A stretch of DNA of 64,000 bases, taken from NCBI RefSeq assembly GCF_001500125.1, contig NZ_LQIV01000006.1, positions 1-64,000 of the forward strand, read 5' to 3'. Origin of the DNA: Mycobacterium sp. IS-1742 (GTDB lineage Bacteria > Actinomycetota > Actinomycetes > Mycobacteriales > Mycobacteriaceae). The position numbers and the translations under genes were made by a program. Under the pieces are notes generated by a model. It had not been told where the DNA came from, ran no database searches, and saw only the letters and a list, made by a program, of their open reading frames with translations. This document shows positions 34,636-44,283 of the stretch, in pieces (the stretch's first letter is position 1; the number at the start of each line of letters is the position of its first letter).

Positions 34636-35403
34636 ATGATCGGATCCGAGCGTCCGGACAAGCCGCGCGGCGGCCGCATGAGGATTCCCCGTAGCCGCGG
34701 CGCCACCAGCGGATTCCTGCTCATCCTGCTCGGCCTGTGGGGTGCGCTCATTCCGTTCGTCGGGCCGAACTTCGATTTCGCGTTCACCCCGGATCAGCCG
34801 TGGACGTGGACGAACGCCAGAGGGTGGCTGGAAGTGCTGCCCGGCGCCGTGACCGTGGTGGGCGGTCTGCTCATGTTGACGTCGCGCAACCGCGCGACCG
34901 CGTCGCTCGGTGCGTGGCTCGCCGTCGCCGCCGGCGCGTGGTTCGTCATCGGGCGGGCGCTGGCCGGGCCGCTCGGTCTCGGCAGCGCCGGCACTCCGGT
35001 GGCCGGAACCGACACCAAGCGGGTGTGGCTGGAACTCACCTACTTCTACGGGCTCGGTGCCCTGATCGTCTTCCTCGGTGCGCTCGCGCTCGGACGGCTG
35101 TCGGTCCGCAGCGTCCGGGACGTCGAGTACGCGCAGCGTCCCGTCGCCGACCACGACCGCGCCCTGACCGACCGTGACCACGCCACGGCGACGCATACCG
35201 GATCCCAACCGGTGGCCGCCGCTCCGGTGACGCACACGGGTCCGCAGCCGGTGACGCAGACCGGTCCGGTGACGCCGACCGGGCCGCAGCCGGTGGCACA
35301 GACCGGGCCGCAGCCGATGGCCGCACCCGTTGCCGGTCAGCGCAAGCGCGGACTGCTCGACCGGATCCGGGGCGGGCGGAACCGGCCGATGGCACACCAC
35401 TGA
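34636..35403 (+). CDS. Hypothetical membrane protein with a TGPQPV repeat tail
   Basis: 255 residues. Basic N-terminus (RIPRSRGATSG), then four membrane segments (about 24-40, 68-84, 90-110, 135-155), then a cytoplasmic tail. The tail has at least four imperfect repeats of T-GPQPV (for example THTGPQPVTQTG, TPTGPQPVAQTG) before a basic end RKRGLLDRIRGGRNR. GAGGAGG five bases before ATG 34636. No family is recognised; the repeats are likely disordered and may vary in number between strains. Confidence 0.65.
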   Translation: MIGSERPDKPRGGRMRIPRSRGATSGFLLILLGLWGALIPFVGPNFDFAFTPDQPWTWTNARGWLEVLPGAVTVVGGLLMLTSRNRATASLGAWLAVAAGAWFVIGRALAGPLGLGSAGTPVAGTDTKRVWLELTYFYGLGALIVFLGALALGRLSVRSVRDVEYAQRPVADHDRALTDRDHATATHTGSQPVAAAPVTHTGPQPVTQTGPVTPTGPQPVAQTGPQPMAAPVAGQRKRGLLDRIRGGRNRPMAHH

Positions 35404-35418
35404 CCTGATCGGTCGATG

Positions 35419-35466
35419 AGAGATCCCGGTCGTCGGGAGACCCGAGGGGTGACGACCGGGATCTCT
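35419..35466. terminator. Bidirectional hairpin terminator
   Basis: AGAGATCCCGGTCGTC (35419-35434) is the exact reverse complement of 35451-35466, a 16-bp perfect stem with a 16-base loop. It fills the gap between the convergent membrane-protein gene and aldehyde dehydrogenase gene and can serve both. No T-run. Confidence 0.75.
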
Positions 35467-35473
35467 GCTGCCT

Positions 35474-36907
35474 TCAGCCGATGTAGGCCATCACGTGCTT
35501 GACGCGGGTGTAGTCCTCGAGGCCGTACATCGACAGGTCCTTACCGTGTCCCGACGACTTGAAGCCGCCATGCGGCATCTCGGCGACCAGCGGAATGTGC
35601 GTGTTGATCCACACGCATCCGAAGTCCAGCGCCGCCGACACCCGCAGTGCCCGTGACACGTCCTTCGTCCACACCGACGAGGCCAGCCCGTACTCGACGC
35701 CGTTGGCCCAGGCGATCGCCTCGTCCTCGTCGGAGAAGCTCTGCACGGTGATGACCGGGCCGAAGATCTCCTGCTGGATCATCCGGTCGTCCTGGCGCAG
35801 GCCGCCCACCACCGTGGGTTCGATGTAGAAGCCCTTGTCGCCCTGGCGGTTTCCGCCGACTGCGACGTTCGCGTGCGAGGGCACGTCGTCGAAGAAGCCC
35901 AGCACTCGGTCGAGCTGGTTGACGTTGTTCACCGGCGGAACCCAGGCGTCCTCGTCGTCGGCCGGCTTGCCGAACGTCGTCGTCGCGGCCTTCGCCTGCT
36001 CGGCCAGCGCGTCGGTGAGGTCGGAGGCGATCCGCGCCGGTGCGAGCACCCGGGTGGCCGCCGTGCAGTCCTGTCCGGCGTTGAAATAGCCCGCCGTCGC
36101 GATGCCCTCGGCGGCCGAGGCGATGTCGGCGTCATCGAACACGATCACCGGAGCCTTGCCGCCGAGTTCGAGGTGGGTGCGCTTGAGGTGGCCGCCGGCG
36201 CTGACCGCGACAGCCCGGCCCGCGGCCACCGACCCGGTGATCGCCACCATCTCCGGCGTCGGGTGGGCGACCAGGTTGGCGCCGGTCACGCGGTCGCCGG
36301 TGACGACGTTGAGGACCCCGGGCGGGAGGTGCCTGGCCGCCAGTTCGGCCAGCATCACGGTGGTCACCGGGGTGGTGTCACTGGGTTTGATGACGACGGT
36401 GTTGCCCGCCGCGATCGCCGGGCAGATCTTCCAGATCGCCATCATCATCGGGTAGTTCCACGGCGCCACCTGTCCGACGACACCGACGGGTTCGCGGCGG
36501 ATCCACGAGGTGTGGTTCTCCATGTACTCGCCCGCGGACTTGCCTTCCAGGACGCGCGCCGCGCCGGCGAAGAACCGGATCTGGTCGACCATGGGCGGGA
36601 TCTCCTCGGCCATGGTGACGTGGTTGGGCTTACCGGTGTTGCGGCCCTCGGCGGCGACGAGATCGTCCGCGTTCTTCTCGACCTCGTCGGCGAAGTCGAG
36701 CAGCGCCTTCTGCCGCTGCGCCGGCGTGGTCCGCTTCCAGTCCTTGAACGCCTTCGACGCCGCGGCGTAGGCGTTGTCGATGTCCTGTTCGTTGGACACC
36801 GGTGCGGTGCCGTATTCCTCGCCGGTCGACGGATCCACCAGTGGCATCGTGGCGCCGGAGACGGAGTCGACCAGGTGGCCGTCGATGAAGTTCTTGACCG
36901 TGGTCAT
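35474..36907 (-). CDS. Gamma-aminobutyraldehyde dehydrogenase-like ALDH
   Basis: 477 residues, NAD(P)-dependent aldehyde dehydrogenase. Catalytic Cys in [11 protein letters not shown] and Glu in [10 protein letters not shown]; the cofactor loop is [22 protein letters not shown] and KPSDTTPVT are standard. Annotation as an aminobutyraldehyde dehydrogenase (PatD/ABALDH type) fits the [13 protein letters not shown] start and its position 34 bases downstream of gabT. It would convert 4-aminobutanal from putrescine to GABA, which GabT then uses. Substrate assignment is by context. Confidence 0.85.
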   Translation of the reverse strand: MTTVKNFIDGHLVDSVSGATMPLVDPSTGEEYGTAPVSNEQDIDNAYAAASKAFKDWKRTTPAQRQKALLDFADEVEKNADDLVAAEGRNTGKPNHVTMAEEIPPMVDQIRFFAGAARVLEGKSAGEYMENHTSWIRREPVGVVGQVAPWNYPMMMAIWKICPAIAAGNTVVIKPSDTTPVTTVMLAELAARHLPPGVLNVVTGDRVTGANLVAHPTPEMVAITGSVAAGRAVAVSAGGHLKRTHLELGGKAPVIVFDDADIASAAEGIATAGYFNAGQDCTAATRVLAPARIASDLTDALAEQAKAATTTFGKPADDEDAWVPPVNNVNQLDRVLGFFDDVPSHANVAVGGNRQGDKGFYIEPTVVGGLRQDDRMIQQEIFGPVITVQSFSDEDEAIAWANGVEYGLASSVWTKDVSRALRVSAALDFGCVWINTHIPLVAEMPHGGFKSSGHGKDLSMYGLEDYTRVKHVMAYIG

Positions 36908-36941
36908 GCAGTGCTCCTTGTCTGTCAGAGGTCGCGGTCTG

Positions 36942-38282
36942 TCAGAGATCGCGGAGGAGGAGGGCCAGCACGTCGAGCCCCTCGACGAGCAGTTCGTCGC
37001 TGATGGCCAGCGGCGGGAGGAAGCGCAGCACGTTGCCGTAGGTGCCGCACGTCAGCACGATCACGCCTGCGGCGTGCGCCCCGGCCGCCAGCGCCTTGGC
37101 CAGCGCGGCGTTCGGTGTGGTGGTGCCGGGTTCGACCAGTTCGACCGCGATCATGGCGCCGCGTCCGCGGACGTCGCCGATGCGGTCGTCCTCGGCCTGC
37201 AGCCGGCCCAGCCGGTCCTTCATCAGCACCTCGACCGCGGCCGCGCGGCCGACGAGGTTCTCCGATTCGATGGTCTCGATGGTGGCCAGCGCCGCCGCGC
37301 ACGCGACCGGGTTGCCGCCGTAGGTGCCGCCGAGCCCCGAGACGTGCGGGGAGTCCATGATCTCGGCGCGGCCCGTCACCGCCGACAGCGGCATGCCGTC
37401 AGCGATGCCCTTGGCCGTGACGATCAGGTCGGGCTCGATGCCTTCGTGCTCGCACGCGAACATCCGGCCGGTGCGGGCGAAGCCGGTCTGCACCTCGTCG
37501 GCGATGAACACGACGTCGTTGCGCCGGCACCAGTCGAGCAGCGTCGGCAGGAATCCCTCGGCCGGGACGATGAAGCCGCCCTCGCCCTGGATCGGTTCGA
37601 TGATCACCGCGGCCAGATTGTCGGCGCCGACCTGCTTGTCGATCACGTCGATGGCCCGGCGGGCGGCCAGCTCGCCGTCGGTCGCGAGTTCCTTTCCGAA
37701 CTCGGCGTCGCGGAACGGGTAGGAGAGCGGGGCGCGGTAGATCTCGGGGGCGAACGGTCCGAACCCGTGTTTGTAGGGCATGACCTTGGCGGTCAGCGCC
37801 ATGGTCAGGTTGGTGCGGCCGTGGTAGGCGTGGTCGAAGGACACCACGGCCGACTTGCGGGTGTAGGACCGTGCGATCTTGATCGCGTTCTCGACGGCCT
37901 CCGATCCCGAGTTGAACAGCGCCGAGCGCTTCTCGCCGCTGCCGGGGGTGAGCCGGTTGAGCGCCTCGGCGACGGCGACGTAACCCTCGTACGGCGTGAC
38001 CATGAAGCAGGTGTGGGTGAAGTGACCGGCCTGCGCGGCGACCGCCTCGACGACCCGGGGCGCCGCGTTGCCGACCGTGGTGACCGCGATGCCCGAGCCC
38101 AGATCGATCAGCCGGTTGCCGTCCACGTCCTCGACGATCCCGCCGTGCGCACGCGCCGCGTACACCGGCATCGTGGTGCCGACACCGCGCGAGACGGCGG
38201 CGGCCTTGCGGTCGATGAGCTGCTGTGACTTCGGGCCGGGGATGGCCGTGGCGAGGTGGCGGCTCTGCTCGAGGGTGTCCAC
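36942..38282 (-). CDS. gabT: 4-aminobutyrate aminotransferase
   Basis: 446 residues, class III PLP aminotransferase. [15 protein letters not shown] binds the PLP phosphate, [16 protein letters not shown] follows, [14 protein letters not shown] carries the PLP-ring Asp, and [13 protein letters not shown] carries the Schiff-base Lys. [17 protein letters not shown] completes the cofactor site. Moves the amino group of GABA to 2-oxoglutarate, giving succinic semialdehyde. Reads away from the sec genes; probably one operon with the downstream aldehyde dehydrogenase. Confidence 0.94.
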   Translation of the reverse strand: MDTLEQSRHLATAIPGPKSQQLIDRKAAAVSRGVGTTMPVYAARAHGGIVEDVDGNRLIDLGSGIAVTTVGNAAPRVVEAVAAQAGHFTHTCFMVTPYEGYVAVAEALNRLTPGSGEKRSALFNSGSEAVENAIKIARSYTRKSAVVSFDHAYHGRTNLTMALTAKVMPYKHGFGPFAPEIYRAPLSYPFRDAEFGKELATDGELAARRAIDVIDKQVGADNLAAVIIEPIQGEGGFIVPAEGFLPTLLDWCRRNDVVFIADEVQTGFARTGRMFACEHEGIEPDLIVTAKGIADGMPLSAVTGRAEIMDSPHVSGLGGTYGGNPVACAAALATIETIESENLVGRAAAVEVLMKDRLGRLQAEDDRIGDVRGRGAMIAVELVEPGTTTPNAALAKALAAGAHAAGVIVLTCGTYGNVLRFLPPLAISDELLVEGLDVLALLLRDL

Positions 38283-38542
38283 GTCATGAGCCTAGTCGGC
38301 GACACGGTGGTGTGCGGCGGGAAACGGCTGTCGGGGGAGGGCTCCACTATGGATTGCGCAACAAGCACGCGGGATTTGTGCGATTTCCGTGGAATCGGAC
38401 CCGCGGAGGTGGTCGCAGGCGACCGGGCATCCGGATCCGGGGCCGGACAATGGCACACTGGTCAACTACGAGGCGCCTGTTTTCCGGGGGGATCAAGGGC
38501 GCCGTGACCGCGAATACCTCGAAACGAAAGACGCTTGCTGCC

Positions 38543-38896
38543 ATGGATCTGGTCGTATTCCTACCCCTGCTCATCATCATGGGCGCGTTCATGTTCTTCG
38601 CCTCGCGCCGCCAGAAGAAGGCCATGCAGGCCACCATCGACCTGCACAATTCGCTGCAGATCGGCGACCGGATCCACACCACCTCCGGTCTGCAGGGCAC
38701 CATCACCGGCATCACCGACGACGACGTGCACCTGGAGATCGCCCCCGGCGTCGTCACCACCTGGATGAAGCTCGCGGTGCGGGACCGCATCGACCCCTCC
38801 GACGAACTCGACACCGACGATTCGGCGGCCACCGAGGTATTCGACAGCCCCGTCGCCGACGCGACGTCCGATCCCGACCGGTCCAAGCGCGACTGA
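38543..38896 (+). CDS. yajC: Preprotein translocase accessory subunit YajC
   Basis: 117 residues. One N-terminal membrane segment (MDLVVFLPLLIIMGAFMFFA) is followed by SRRQKKAMQATIDLHNSL and IHTTSGLQGTITGI, the YajC signature, with an acidic tail. YajC associates with SecDF at the SecYEG channel. About 260 bases upstream, to the divergent gabT, hold no other gene and must include the sec operon promoter. An in-frame ATG at 38450 would add 31 residues before the membrane segment and is less likely. Confidence 0.93.
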   Translation: MDLVVFLPLLIIMGAFMFFASRRQKKAMQATIDLHNSLQIGDRIHTTSGLQGTITGITDDDVHLEIAPGVVTTWMKLAVRDRIDPSDELDTDDSAATEVFDSPVADATSDPDRSKRD

Positions 38897-38983
38897 TCAC
38901 GGGGAGACTGACAGCCAAGCCCTCAGCAGCCGCACGTACCCTTTGCGGTGCTGACGAACTGAACTCGAGGGGACCCAAGCAAC

Positions 38984-40795
38984 GTGGCATCGTCTTCGGC
39001 GCCGGTACATCCTGCCCGCTACCTGTCGCTCTTCCTGGTACTTCTGGTCGGCGCCTTCCTCCTGGTCTTCCTGACCGGTGACAAGAAGGCGGACCCGAAG
39101 CTGGGAATCGACCTGCAGGGCGGCACCCGCGTGACCCTGACCGCGCGGACCCCGGACGGCTCCCCGCCGACCCGGGAATCGCTGGCCCAGGCACAGCAGA
39201 TCATCAGTGCGCGCGTCGACGGGCTGGGGGTGTCGGGCTCGGAGGTCGTCGTCGACGGCGACAACCTGGTCATCACCGTTCCGGGCAACGACGGCAACGA
39301 GGCCCGCAACCTCGGGCAGACCGCACGGCTCTACATCCGGCCGGTCGTGCACGCGATGCAGGCGCAGCCGGCCGCCGCCCGGGGTGGCGAACAGGGCGGC
39401 GAGGAACCCGCCCAGCCCGGTCAGCCGCAGCCGGCGCCGGGTCTGCCCGGCCTGCCCGGTCTCGTCCCGCAGCCCGGCCAGGCGCCGCCCCCGGGCCAGG
39501 CGCCGGCGGGTGAGGTTCCGCCCGCGGATACGCCACCGGCGCCGCAGCCCCGGCCCTACCCGCAGCAGCCGGCCCCGTCGCCCACCGAACCCACCCCGGC
39601 GCCGGCCCCGGCACCGCAGGCACCGGGCGGTCCGGCCGCACCCGCGCCGACCCAGGCGCCGGGCGTGCCCGACGAGCGCGCCGACCTCGCGCAGCGCATC
39701 GCCGACGAGAAGCAGTTGCGGCAGAGCACCGACCCGTCCATCCAGTTGCTGGCGCTGCAGTTCCAGGCCACCCGCTGCGGTGAGGACGACGTCCTCGCCG
39801 GCAACGACGACCCGAACCTGCCGCTGATCACCTGCTCGACCGACGGGCAGACGGTGTACCTGCTGAACAAGTCGATCATCAGCGGTGAGCAGATCGCCAA
39901 CGCGTCGTCCGGGCTGGACAACCAGCGCGGCGAGTACATCGTCGACCTGGAGTTCAAGGACGAAGCGGCCAAGGTCTGGGCGGATTTCACCGCCGCGAAC
40001 GTCGGCACCCAGACCGCGTTCACGTTGGACTCCCGCGTGGTCAGCGCCCCCGAGATCCAGGAAGCCATCCCGGGCGGCCGCACGCAGATCAACGGCCGGT
40101 TCACCGACGCGTCGGCCCGTGAACTCGCCAACGTGCTGAAGTACGGCTCGTTGCCGCTGTCCTTCGAGTCGTCCGAAGCCGAGACGGTGTCGGCCACGCT
40201 CGGGCTGGCGTCGCTGAAGGCCGGGCTGATCGCCGGTGCGGTCGGTCTGGCGGCCGTGCTGCTGTACTCGCTGCTGTACTACCGCCTGCTCGGCGTGCTG
40301 ATCGCGCTGTCGCTGGTCGCCTCCGGGGCGATGGTGTTCGCGATCCTGGTGCTGCTGGGTCGGTACATCAACTACACCCTCGACCTCGCCGGTATCGCCG
40401 GTTTGATCATCGGTATCGGCACCACCGCGGACTCCTTCGTCGTGTTCTTCGAACGCATCAAGGACGAGATCCGCGAAGGACGGTCGTTCCGGTCGGCGGT
40501 ACCGCGCGGTTGGGCCAGAGCGCGGAAGACGATCGTGTCCGGCAACGCGGTGACGTTCCTGGCCGCGGCGGTGCTCTACTTCCTGGCTGTCGGGCAGGTC
40601 AAGGGCTTTGCGTTCACGCTCGGGCTGACCACCATCCTCGACGTCGTCGTGGTGTTCCTGGTGACCTGGCCGCTGGTCTACCTGGCCTCGAAGACGACCT
40701 GGGCGGCCAAACCGAAGTTCAACGGCCTCGGCGCGGTCCAGCAGATCGCGCGCGAACGACGGGCGGCCGCACACGCGACCGCGGGACGGGGATAG
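38984..40795 (+). CDS. secD: Protein-export membrane protein SecD
   Basis: 603 residues. Six membrane segments in the RND-like arrangement, with [13 protein letters not shown] (motif D1) after the first. The large periplasmic P1 domain is interrupted at about residues 127-229 by a Pro/Ala/Gln-rich, probably disordered insert. [20 protein letters not shown] and [21 protein letters not shown] follow; [27 protein letters not shown] carries the proton-relay Asp. Works with SecF to pull exported proteins across the membrane. GTG start; secF begins three bases later. Confidence 0.96.
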   Translation: MASSSAPVHPARYLSLFLVLLVGAFLLVFLTGDKKADPKLGIDLQGGTRVTLTARTPDGSPPTRESLAQAQQIISARVDGLGVSGSEVVVDGDNLVITVPGNDGNEARNLGQTARLYIRPVVHAMQAQPAAARGGEQGGEEPAQPGQPQPAPGLPGLPGLVPQPGQAPPPGQAPAGEVPPADTPPAPQPRPYPQQPAPSPTEPTPAPAPAPQAPGGPAAPAPTQAPGVPDERADLAQRIADEKQLRQSTDPSIQLLALQFQATRCGEDDVLAGNDDPNLPLITCSTDGQTVYLLNKSIISGEQIANASSGLDNQRGEYIVDLEFKDEAAKVWADFTAANVGTQTAFTLDSRVVSAPEIQEAIPGGRTQINGRFTDASARELANVLKYGSLPLSFESSEAETVSATLGLASLKAGLIAGAVGLAAVLLYSLLYYRLLGVLIALSLVASGAMVFAILVLLGRYINYTLDLAGIAGLIIGIGTTADSFVVFFERIKDEIREGRSFRSAVPRGWARARKTIVSGNAVTFLAAAVLYFLAVGQVKGFAFTLGLTTILDVVVVFLVTWPLVYLASKTTWAAKPKFNGLGAVQQIARERRAAAHATAGRG

Positions 40796-40798
40796 GCA

Positions 40799-42052
40799 AT
40801 GGCGAGAAAGCACACCCCGGACGCCGTGACGGGGACGGGCACCGAGACGGCACCCAGACACGGTTTCTTCGTCCGGCTCTACACGGGCACCGGCGCCTTC
40901 GAGGTCGTCGGGCGGCGCAAGATGTGGTACGCGATCAGCGGGGCGATCGTCGTCATCGCGCTGGCCAGCATCCTGATCCGCGGATTCACCTTCGGCATCG
41001 ACTTCGAGGGCGGCACCAAGGTCGGGATGCCGGTGGCGGGAGCCAACGGCAACGCCGAGGTCACCCAGGTCGAGACCGTCTTCAACGAGACCCTCGGCAA
41101 GGCGCCGGAGTCGGTGGTCACCGTCGGCAGTGGGAACTCGGCGACCGTGCAGATCCGGTCGGAGACGCTCACCAACGACGAGGCCTCCGAACTGCGCACC
41201 GCGCTGTTCGACCGCTTCCAGCCCTTCGGCGAGGACGGCCGGCCCAGCGAACAGGCCATCAGCGACTCCGCGGTGTCCGAGACGTGGGGCGGCCAGATCA
41301 CCGACAAGGCGCTGATCGCGCTCGGGGTGTTCCTGGTGCTGGCGTCGCTCTACATCGGTATCCGCTACGAACGTTGGATGGCGATCGCGGCGATGGCGAC
41401 GCTGTTCTTCGACCTGATCGTCACCGCGGGTGTGTACTCCCTGGTGGGGTTCGAGGTGAGTCCCGCGACCGTGATCGGCCTGCTCACCATTCTGGGCTTC
41501 TCGCTCTACGACACGGTGATCGTGTTCGACAAGGTCGAGGAGAACACCCACGGCTTCGAACACACGACCCGGCGCACGTTCGCCGAACAGGCCAACCTCG
41601 CGGTCAACCAGACGTTCATGCGCTCGATCAACACCAGCCTGATCTCGGTGCTGCCGATCATCGCGCTGATGGTGATCGCGGTGTGGCTGCTGGGCGTCGG
41701 CACGCTGATGGACCTGGCGCTCGTCCAGCTGGTCGGCGTGATCGTCGGCACCTACTCGTCGATCTTCTTCGCCACCCCGCTGCTGGTGTCGCTGCGTGAA
41801 CGCACGCAGCTGGTGCGCGACCACACCCGCCGTGTGCTCAACCGGCGCAAGCCCGGCGCCCCGAGGGGTGCGGCGCTCACCGCACCGGTCGAGGACGACA
41901 CCGAAGCCGGCGAACCGGAGAAGGTCACGGCCACGTCGACGGTCAAGGCCGCGACCGCCCCGCCGGCCGACAAGCCCGCGCCGGGTGCGAAACCGTCACT
42001 GCCGAGCAGGCCCAGTCGCCCCACGGGTAAGCGCACCCCCCGGGGCCGGTAG
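40799..42052 (+). CDS. secF: Protein-export membrane protein SecF
   Basis: 417 residues, six membrane segments. FGIDFEGGTKVGM is motif D1; the periplasmic domain covers about 80-160; ILGFSLYDTVIVFDKVEEN carries the conserved Asp, and SINTSLISVLPIIALMV follows. The C-terminal 65 residues are a basic/Pro-Ala-rich tail (KPAPGAKPSLPSRPSRPTG). Forms the SecDF proton-driven complex with the preceding product. Followed five bases later by the solute-binding lipoprotein gene. Confidence 0.96.
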   Translation: MARKHTPDAVTGTGTETAPRHGFFVRLYTGTGAFEVVGRRKMWYAISGAIVVIALASILIRGFTFGIDFEGGTKVGMPVAGANGNAEVTQVETVFNETLGKAPESVVTVGSGNSATVQIRSETLTNDEASELRTALFDRFQPFGEDGRPSEQAISDSAVSETWGGQITDKALIALGVFLVLASLYIGIRYERWMAIAAMATLFFDLIVTAGVYSLVGFEVSPATVIGLLTILGFSLYDTVIVFDKVEENTHGFEHTTRRTFAEQANLAVNQTFMRSINTSLISVLPIIALMVIAVWLLGVGTLMDLALVQLVGVIVGTYSSIFFATPLLVSLRERTQLVRDHTRRVLNRRKPGAPRGAALTAPVEDDTEAGEPEKVTATSTVKAATAPPADKPAPGAKPSLPSRPSRPTGKRTPRGR

Positions 42053-42057
42053 GCCCG

Positions 42058-43707
42058 ATGCACGCTCGGATCCGGCGGGCCGCCGTGGCGGCGACGGTGG
42101 CGACGCTGACGGCCTCCGCGCTGTCGTCCTGCGGCACCGCCGCGGACTCGGTGGACTACGCCGTCGACGGCGCGCTCGTCAGCTACAACACCAACACCGT
42201 CGCGGGCGCCGCGTCGGGCGGCCCGCAGGCCTTCGCCCGCGTGCTGACCGGGTTCAACTACCACGGTCCCGAGGGCCAGATCGTCGGCGACCACGACTTC
42301 GGCACCATCGCGGTGGTCGGCCGTGCGCCGCTGGTGCTCGACTACCAGATCAGCGACAAGGCCGTCTACTCCGACGGTAAACCGGTGACCTGCGACGACC
42401 TGGTCCTGGCGTGGGCGTCGCAGTCGGGCCGCTTCCCGCGGTTCGACGCCGCCAACCGGGGCGGCTACAGCGACGTCGCATCGGTCGACTGCGCCCCGGG
42501 CCAGAAACGCGCGCGGGTGTCGTTTGCGCCGGACCGCGGATTCGTCGACTTCGGGCAGTTGTTCAGCGCGACCGCGCTGATGCCGTCGCACGTCCTCGCC
42601 GACGAACTCGGCGTCGACGTCACCGCCGCGCTGACGAACGGTGACCTGCCGGTCGTCGACCGCATCGCCGACGCGTGGAACACCACCTGGGACCTCGAGC
42701 CCGGGCTGAGCTCCGAGGATCTGAAGAAGTTCCCGTCGTCGGGGCCGTACAAGCTCGAGTCGGTGACCGACGAGGGCGCCGTCACCCTCGTGGCCAACGA
42801 CAAGTGGTGGGGCGCCGCACCCGTGACGAACCGGATCACGGTGTGGCCGCGCGGCGCCGACATCCAGGAGCGCGTCAACGAAGGCGCCTACGACGTCGTC
42901 GACATCGCCGCAGGCTCCTCCGGCGCGCTGAACATGCCCGAGGACTACGTCCGCTCCGACAGCCCGTCAGCGGGTATCGAACAGCTGATCTTCGCCCCGC
43001 GCGGCCCGCTGGCCGCCCCGCCGGCCCGTCGCGCGCTGGCGTTCTGCACACCGCGCGACGTCATCGCCCGCAACGCCGAGGCGCCGATCGCCAACTCCCG
43101 GCTCAACCCGGCCGGCGAGGACGCCTTCGCCGCCGCGGAGGCCACCGGCGAGGTCGGCCGATTCGCCGTCGCCGATCCGAAGGCCGCTCGCGACGCGTTG
43201 GGGAACCGCCCGCTGACCGTGCGGATCGGCTATCAGAGCCCCAACGCCAGACTGGCCGCGACCGTCGGGGCCATCGCCAAGTCCTGCGAACCGGCGGGTA
43301 TCAGGGTGGTCGACGCCGCGGGTCCGTCGGTCGGGCCATTGACGTTGCGCGCCAACGAGATCGATGTCCTCCTCGCCAGCACCGGCGGCGCTCCTGGCAG
43401 TGGTTCGACCGGGGCGTCGGCGTTGGACGCCTACGCGCTGCACACCGGTAACGGCAACAATCTGAGCGGATACTCCAATCCGCGCATCGACGGCATCATC
43501 GGCTCGCTGGCGGTCAGCTCCGATCCCAAAGAACAGGCCAGGCTGCTCGGCGAGGGCGCGCCGATGCTGTGGGCCGACATGCCGACCCTGCCGCTGTACC
43601 GTCAGCAGCGCACACTGCTCACCTCGTCGAAGATGTACGCGGTGATCGGCAACCCCACCCGGTGGGGCGCCGGCTGGAACATGGACCGCTGGAGGCTGTC
43701 ACGGTGA
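42058..43707 (+). CDS. Family 5 extracellular solute-binding lipoprotein
   Basis: 549 residues. Signal peptide with lipobox ALSSC (Cys near 25), then a family 5 (DppA/OppA-type) solute-binding fold with [21 protein letters not shown] and [30 protein letters not shown] motifs. Such proteins usually bind peptides, but no ABC permease genes are next to it; its fixed place between secF and apt in mycobacteria suggests a separate surface role. Stop overlaps apt (GTGA). Confidence 0.9.
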   Translation: MHARIRRAAVAATVATLTASALSSCGTAADSVDYAVDGALVSYNTNTVAGAASGGPQAFARVLTGFNYHGPEGQIVGDHDFGTIAVVGRAPLVLDYQISDKAVYSDGKPVTCDDLVLAWASQSGRFPRFDAANRGGYSDVASVDCAPGQKRARVSFAPDRGFVDFGQLFSATALMPSHVLADELGVDVTAALTNGDLPVVDRIADAWNTTWDLEPGLSSEDLKKFPSSGPYKLESVTDEGAVTLVANDKWWGAAPVTNRITVWPRGADIQERVNEGAYDVVDIAAGSSGALNMPEDYVRSDSPSAGIEQLIFAPRGPLAAPPARRALAFCTPRDVIARNAEAPIANSRLNPAGEDAFAAAEATGEVGRFAVADPKAARDALGNRPLTVRIGYQSPNARLAATVGAIAKSCEPAGIRVVDAAGPSVGPLTLRANEIDVLLASTGGAPGSGSTGASALDAYALHTGNGNNLSGYSNPRIDGIIGSLAVSSDPKEQARLLGEGAPMLWADMPTLPLYRQQRTLLTSSKMYAVIGNPTRWGAGWNMDRWRLSR

Positions 43708-44228
43708 CCGACATCGCGCAGGTCATCGCGTCGTTGATGCGCGAGGTGCCCGACTTCCCCGAGCCCGGCGTCCAGTTCAAGGACCTGACGCCGCTGCTCG
43801 CCGACGCCGACGGTCTGATCGCGGTCACCGACGCGCTGGCCGCCACCGCGGAGGGCGCGGACCTGGTGGCCGGTATCGATGCCCGCGGATTCCTGTTGGG
43901 CGCCGCGGTGGCGCTGCGGCTGGGCACCGGGGTCCTGGCCGTGCGCAAAGGGGGCAAGCTGCCGCCTCCGGTGCACTCGCAGACCTACGACCTCGAATAC
44001 GGTTCGGCCACGCTGGAGATCCCCGCCGACGGATTGGACATCGCCGGGCGCACCGTCGTGATCATCGACGACGTGCTGGCCACCGGCGGGACCGTCGCGG
44101 CCACGCATCGACTGCTCACCAGCGGCGGCGCCACGGTGCGCAACGCCGCGGTGGTGCTGGAGCTGACCGCCCTGGGCGGGCGTGAGGTGGTGCACCCGCT
44201 GTCCGTCAGCAGCCTCTACACGGTGTGA
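43704..44228 (+). CDS. apt: Adenine phosphoribosyltransferase
   Basis: 174 residues, salvages adenine to [31 protein letters not shown] and the PRPP-binding loop [16 protein letters not shown] are all present, with [21 protein letters not shown] between. GTG 43704 overlaps the lipoprotein stop. The gene precedes rel by 55 bases, a neighbourhood conserved in many actinobacteria. Confidence 0.95.
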   Translation: MTDIAQVIASLMREVPDFPEPGVQFKDLTPLLADADGLIAVTDALAATAEGADLVAGIDARGFLLGAAVALRLGTGVLAVRKGGKLPPPVHSQTYDLEYGSATLEIPADGLDIAGRTVVIIDDVLATGGTVAATHRLLTSGGATVRNAAVVLELTALGGREVVHPLSVSSLYTV

Positions 44229-44283
44229 GGGATATCCTCGAGGTCTGCGCGGCCGGAGCAGAGGTGGACGAGGAGGTGGACTG

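Noticed and set aside
38897..41824. 975-codon open frame on the minus strand
   Set aside because: It is antisense to secD and secF, has the Arg/Asp/His-rich composition of an out-of-frame GC-rich shadow and shows no recognisable domain.
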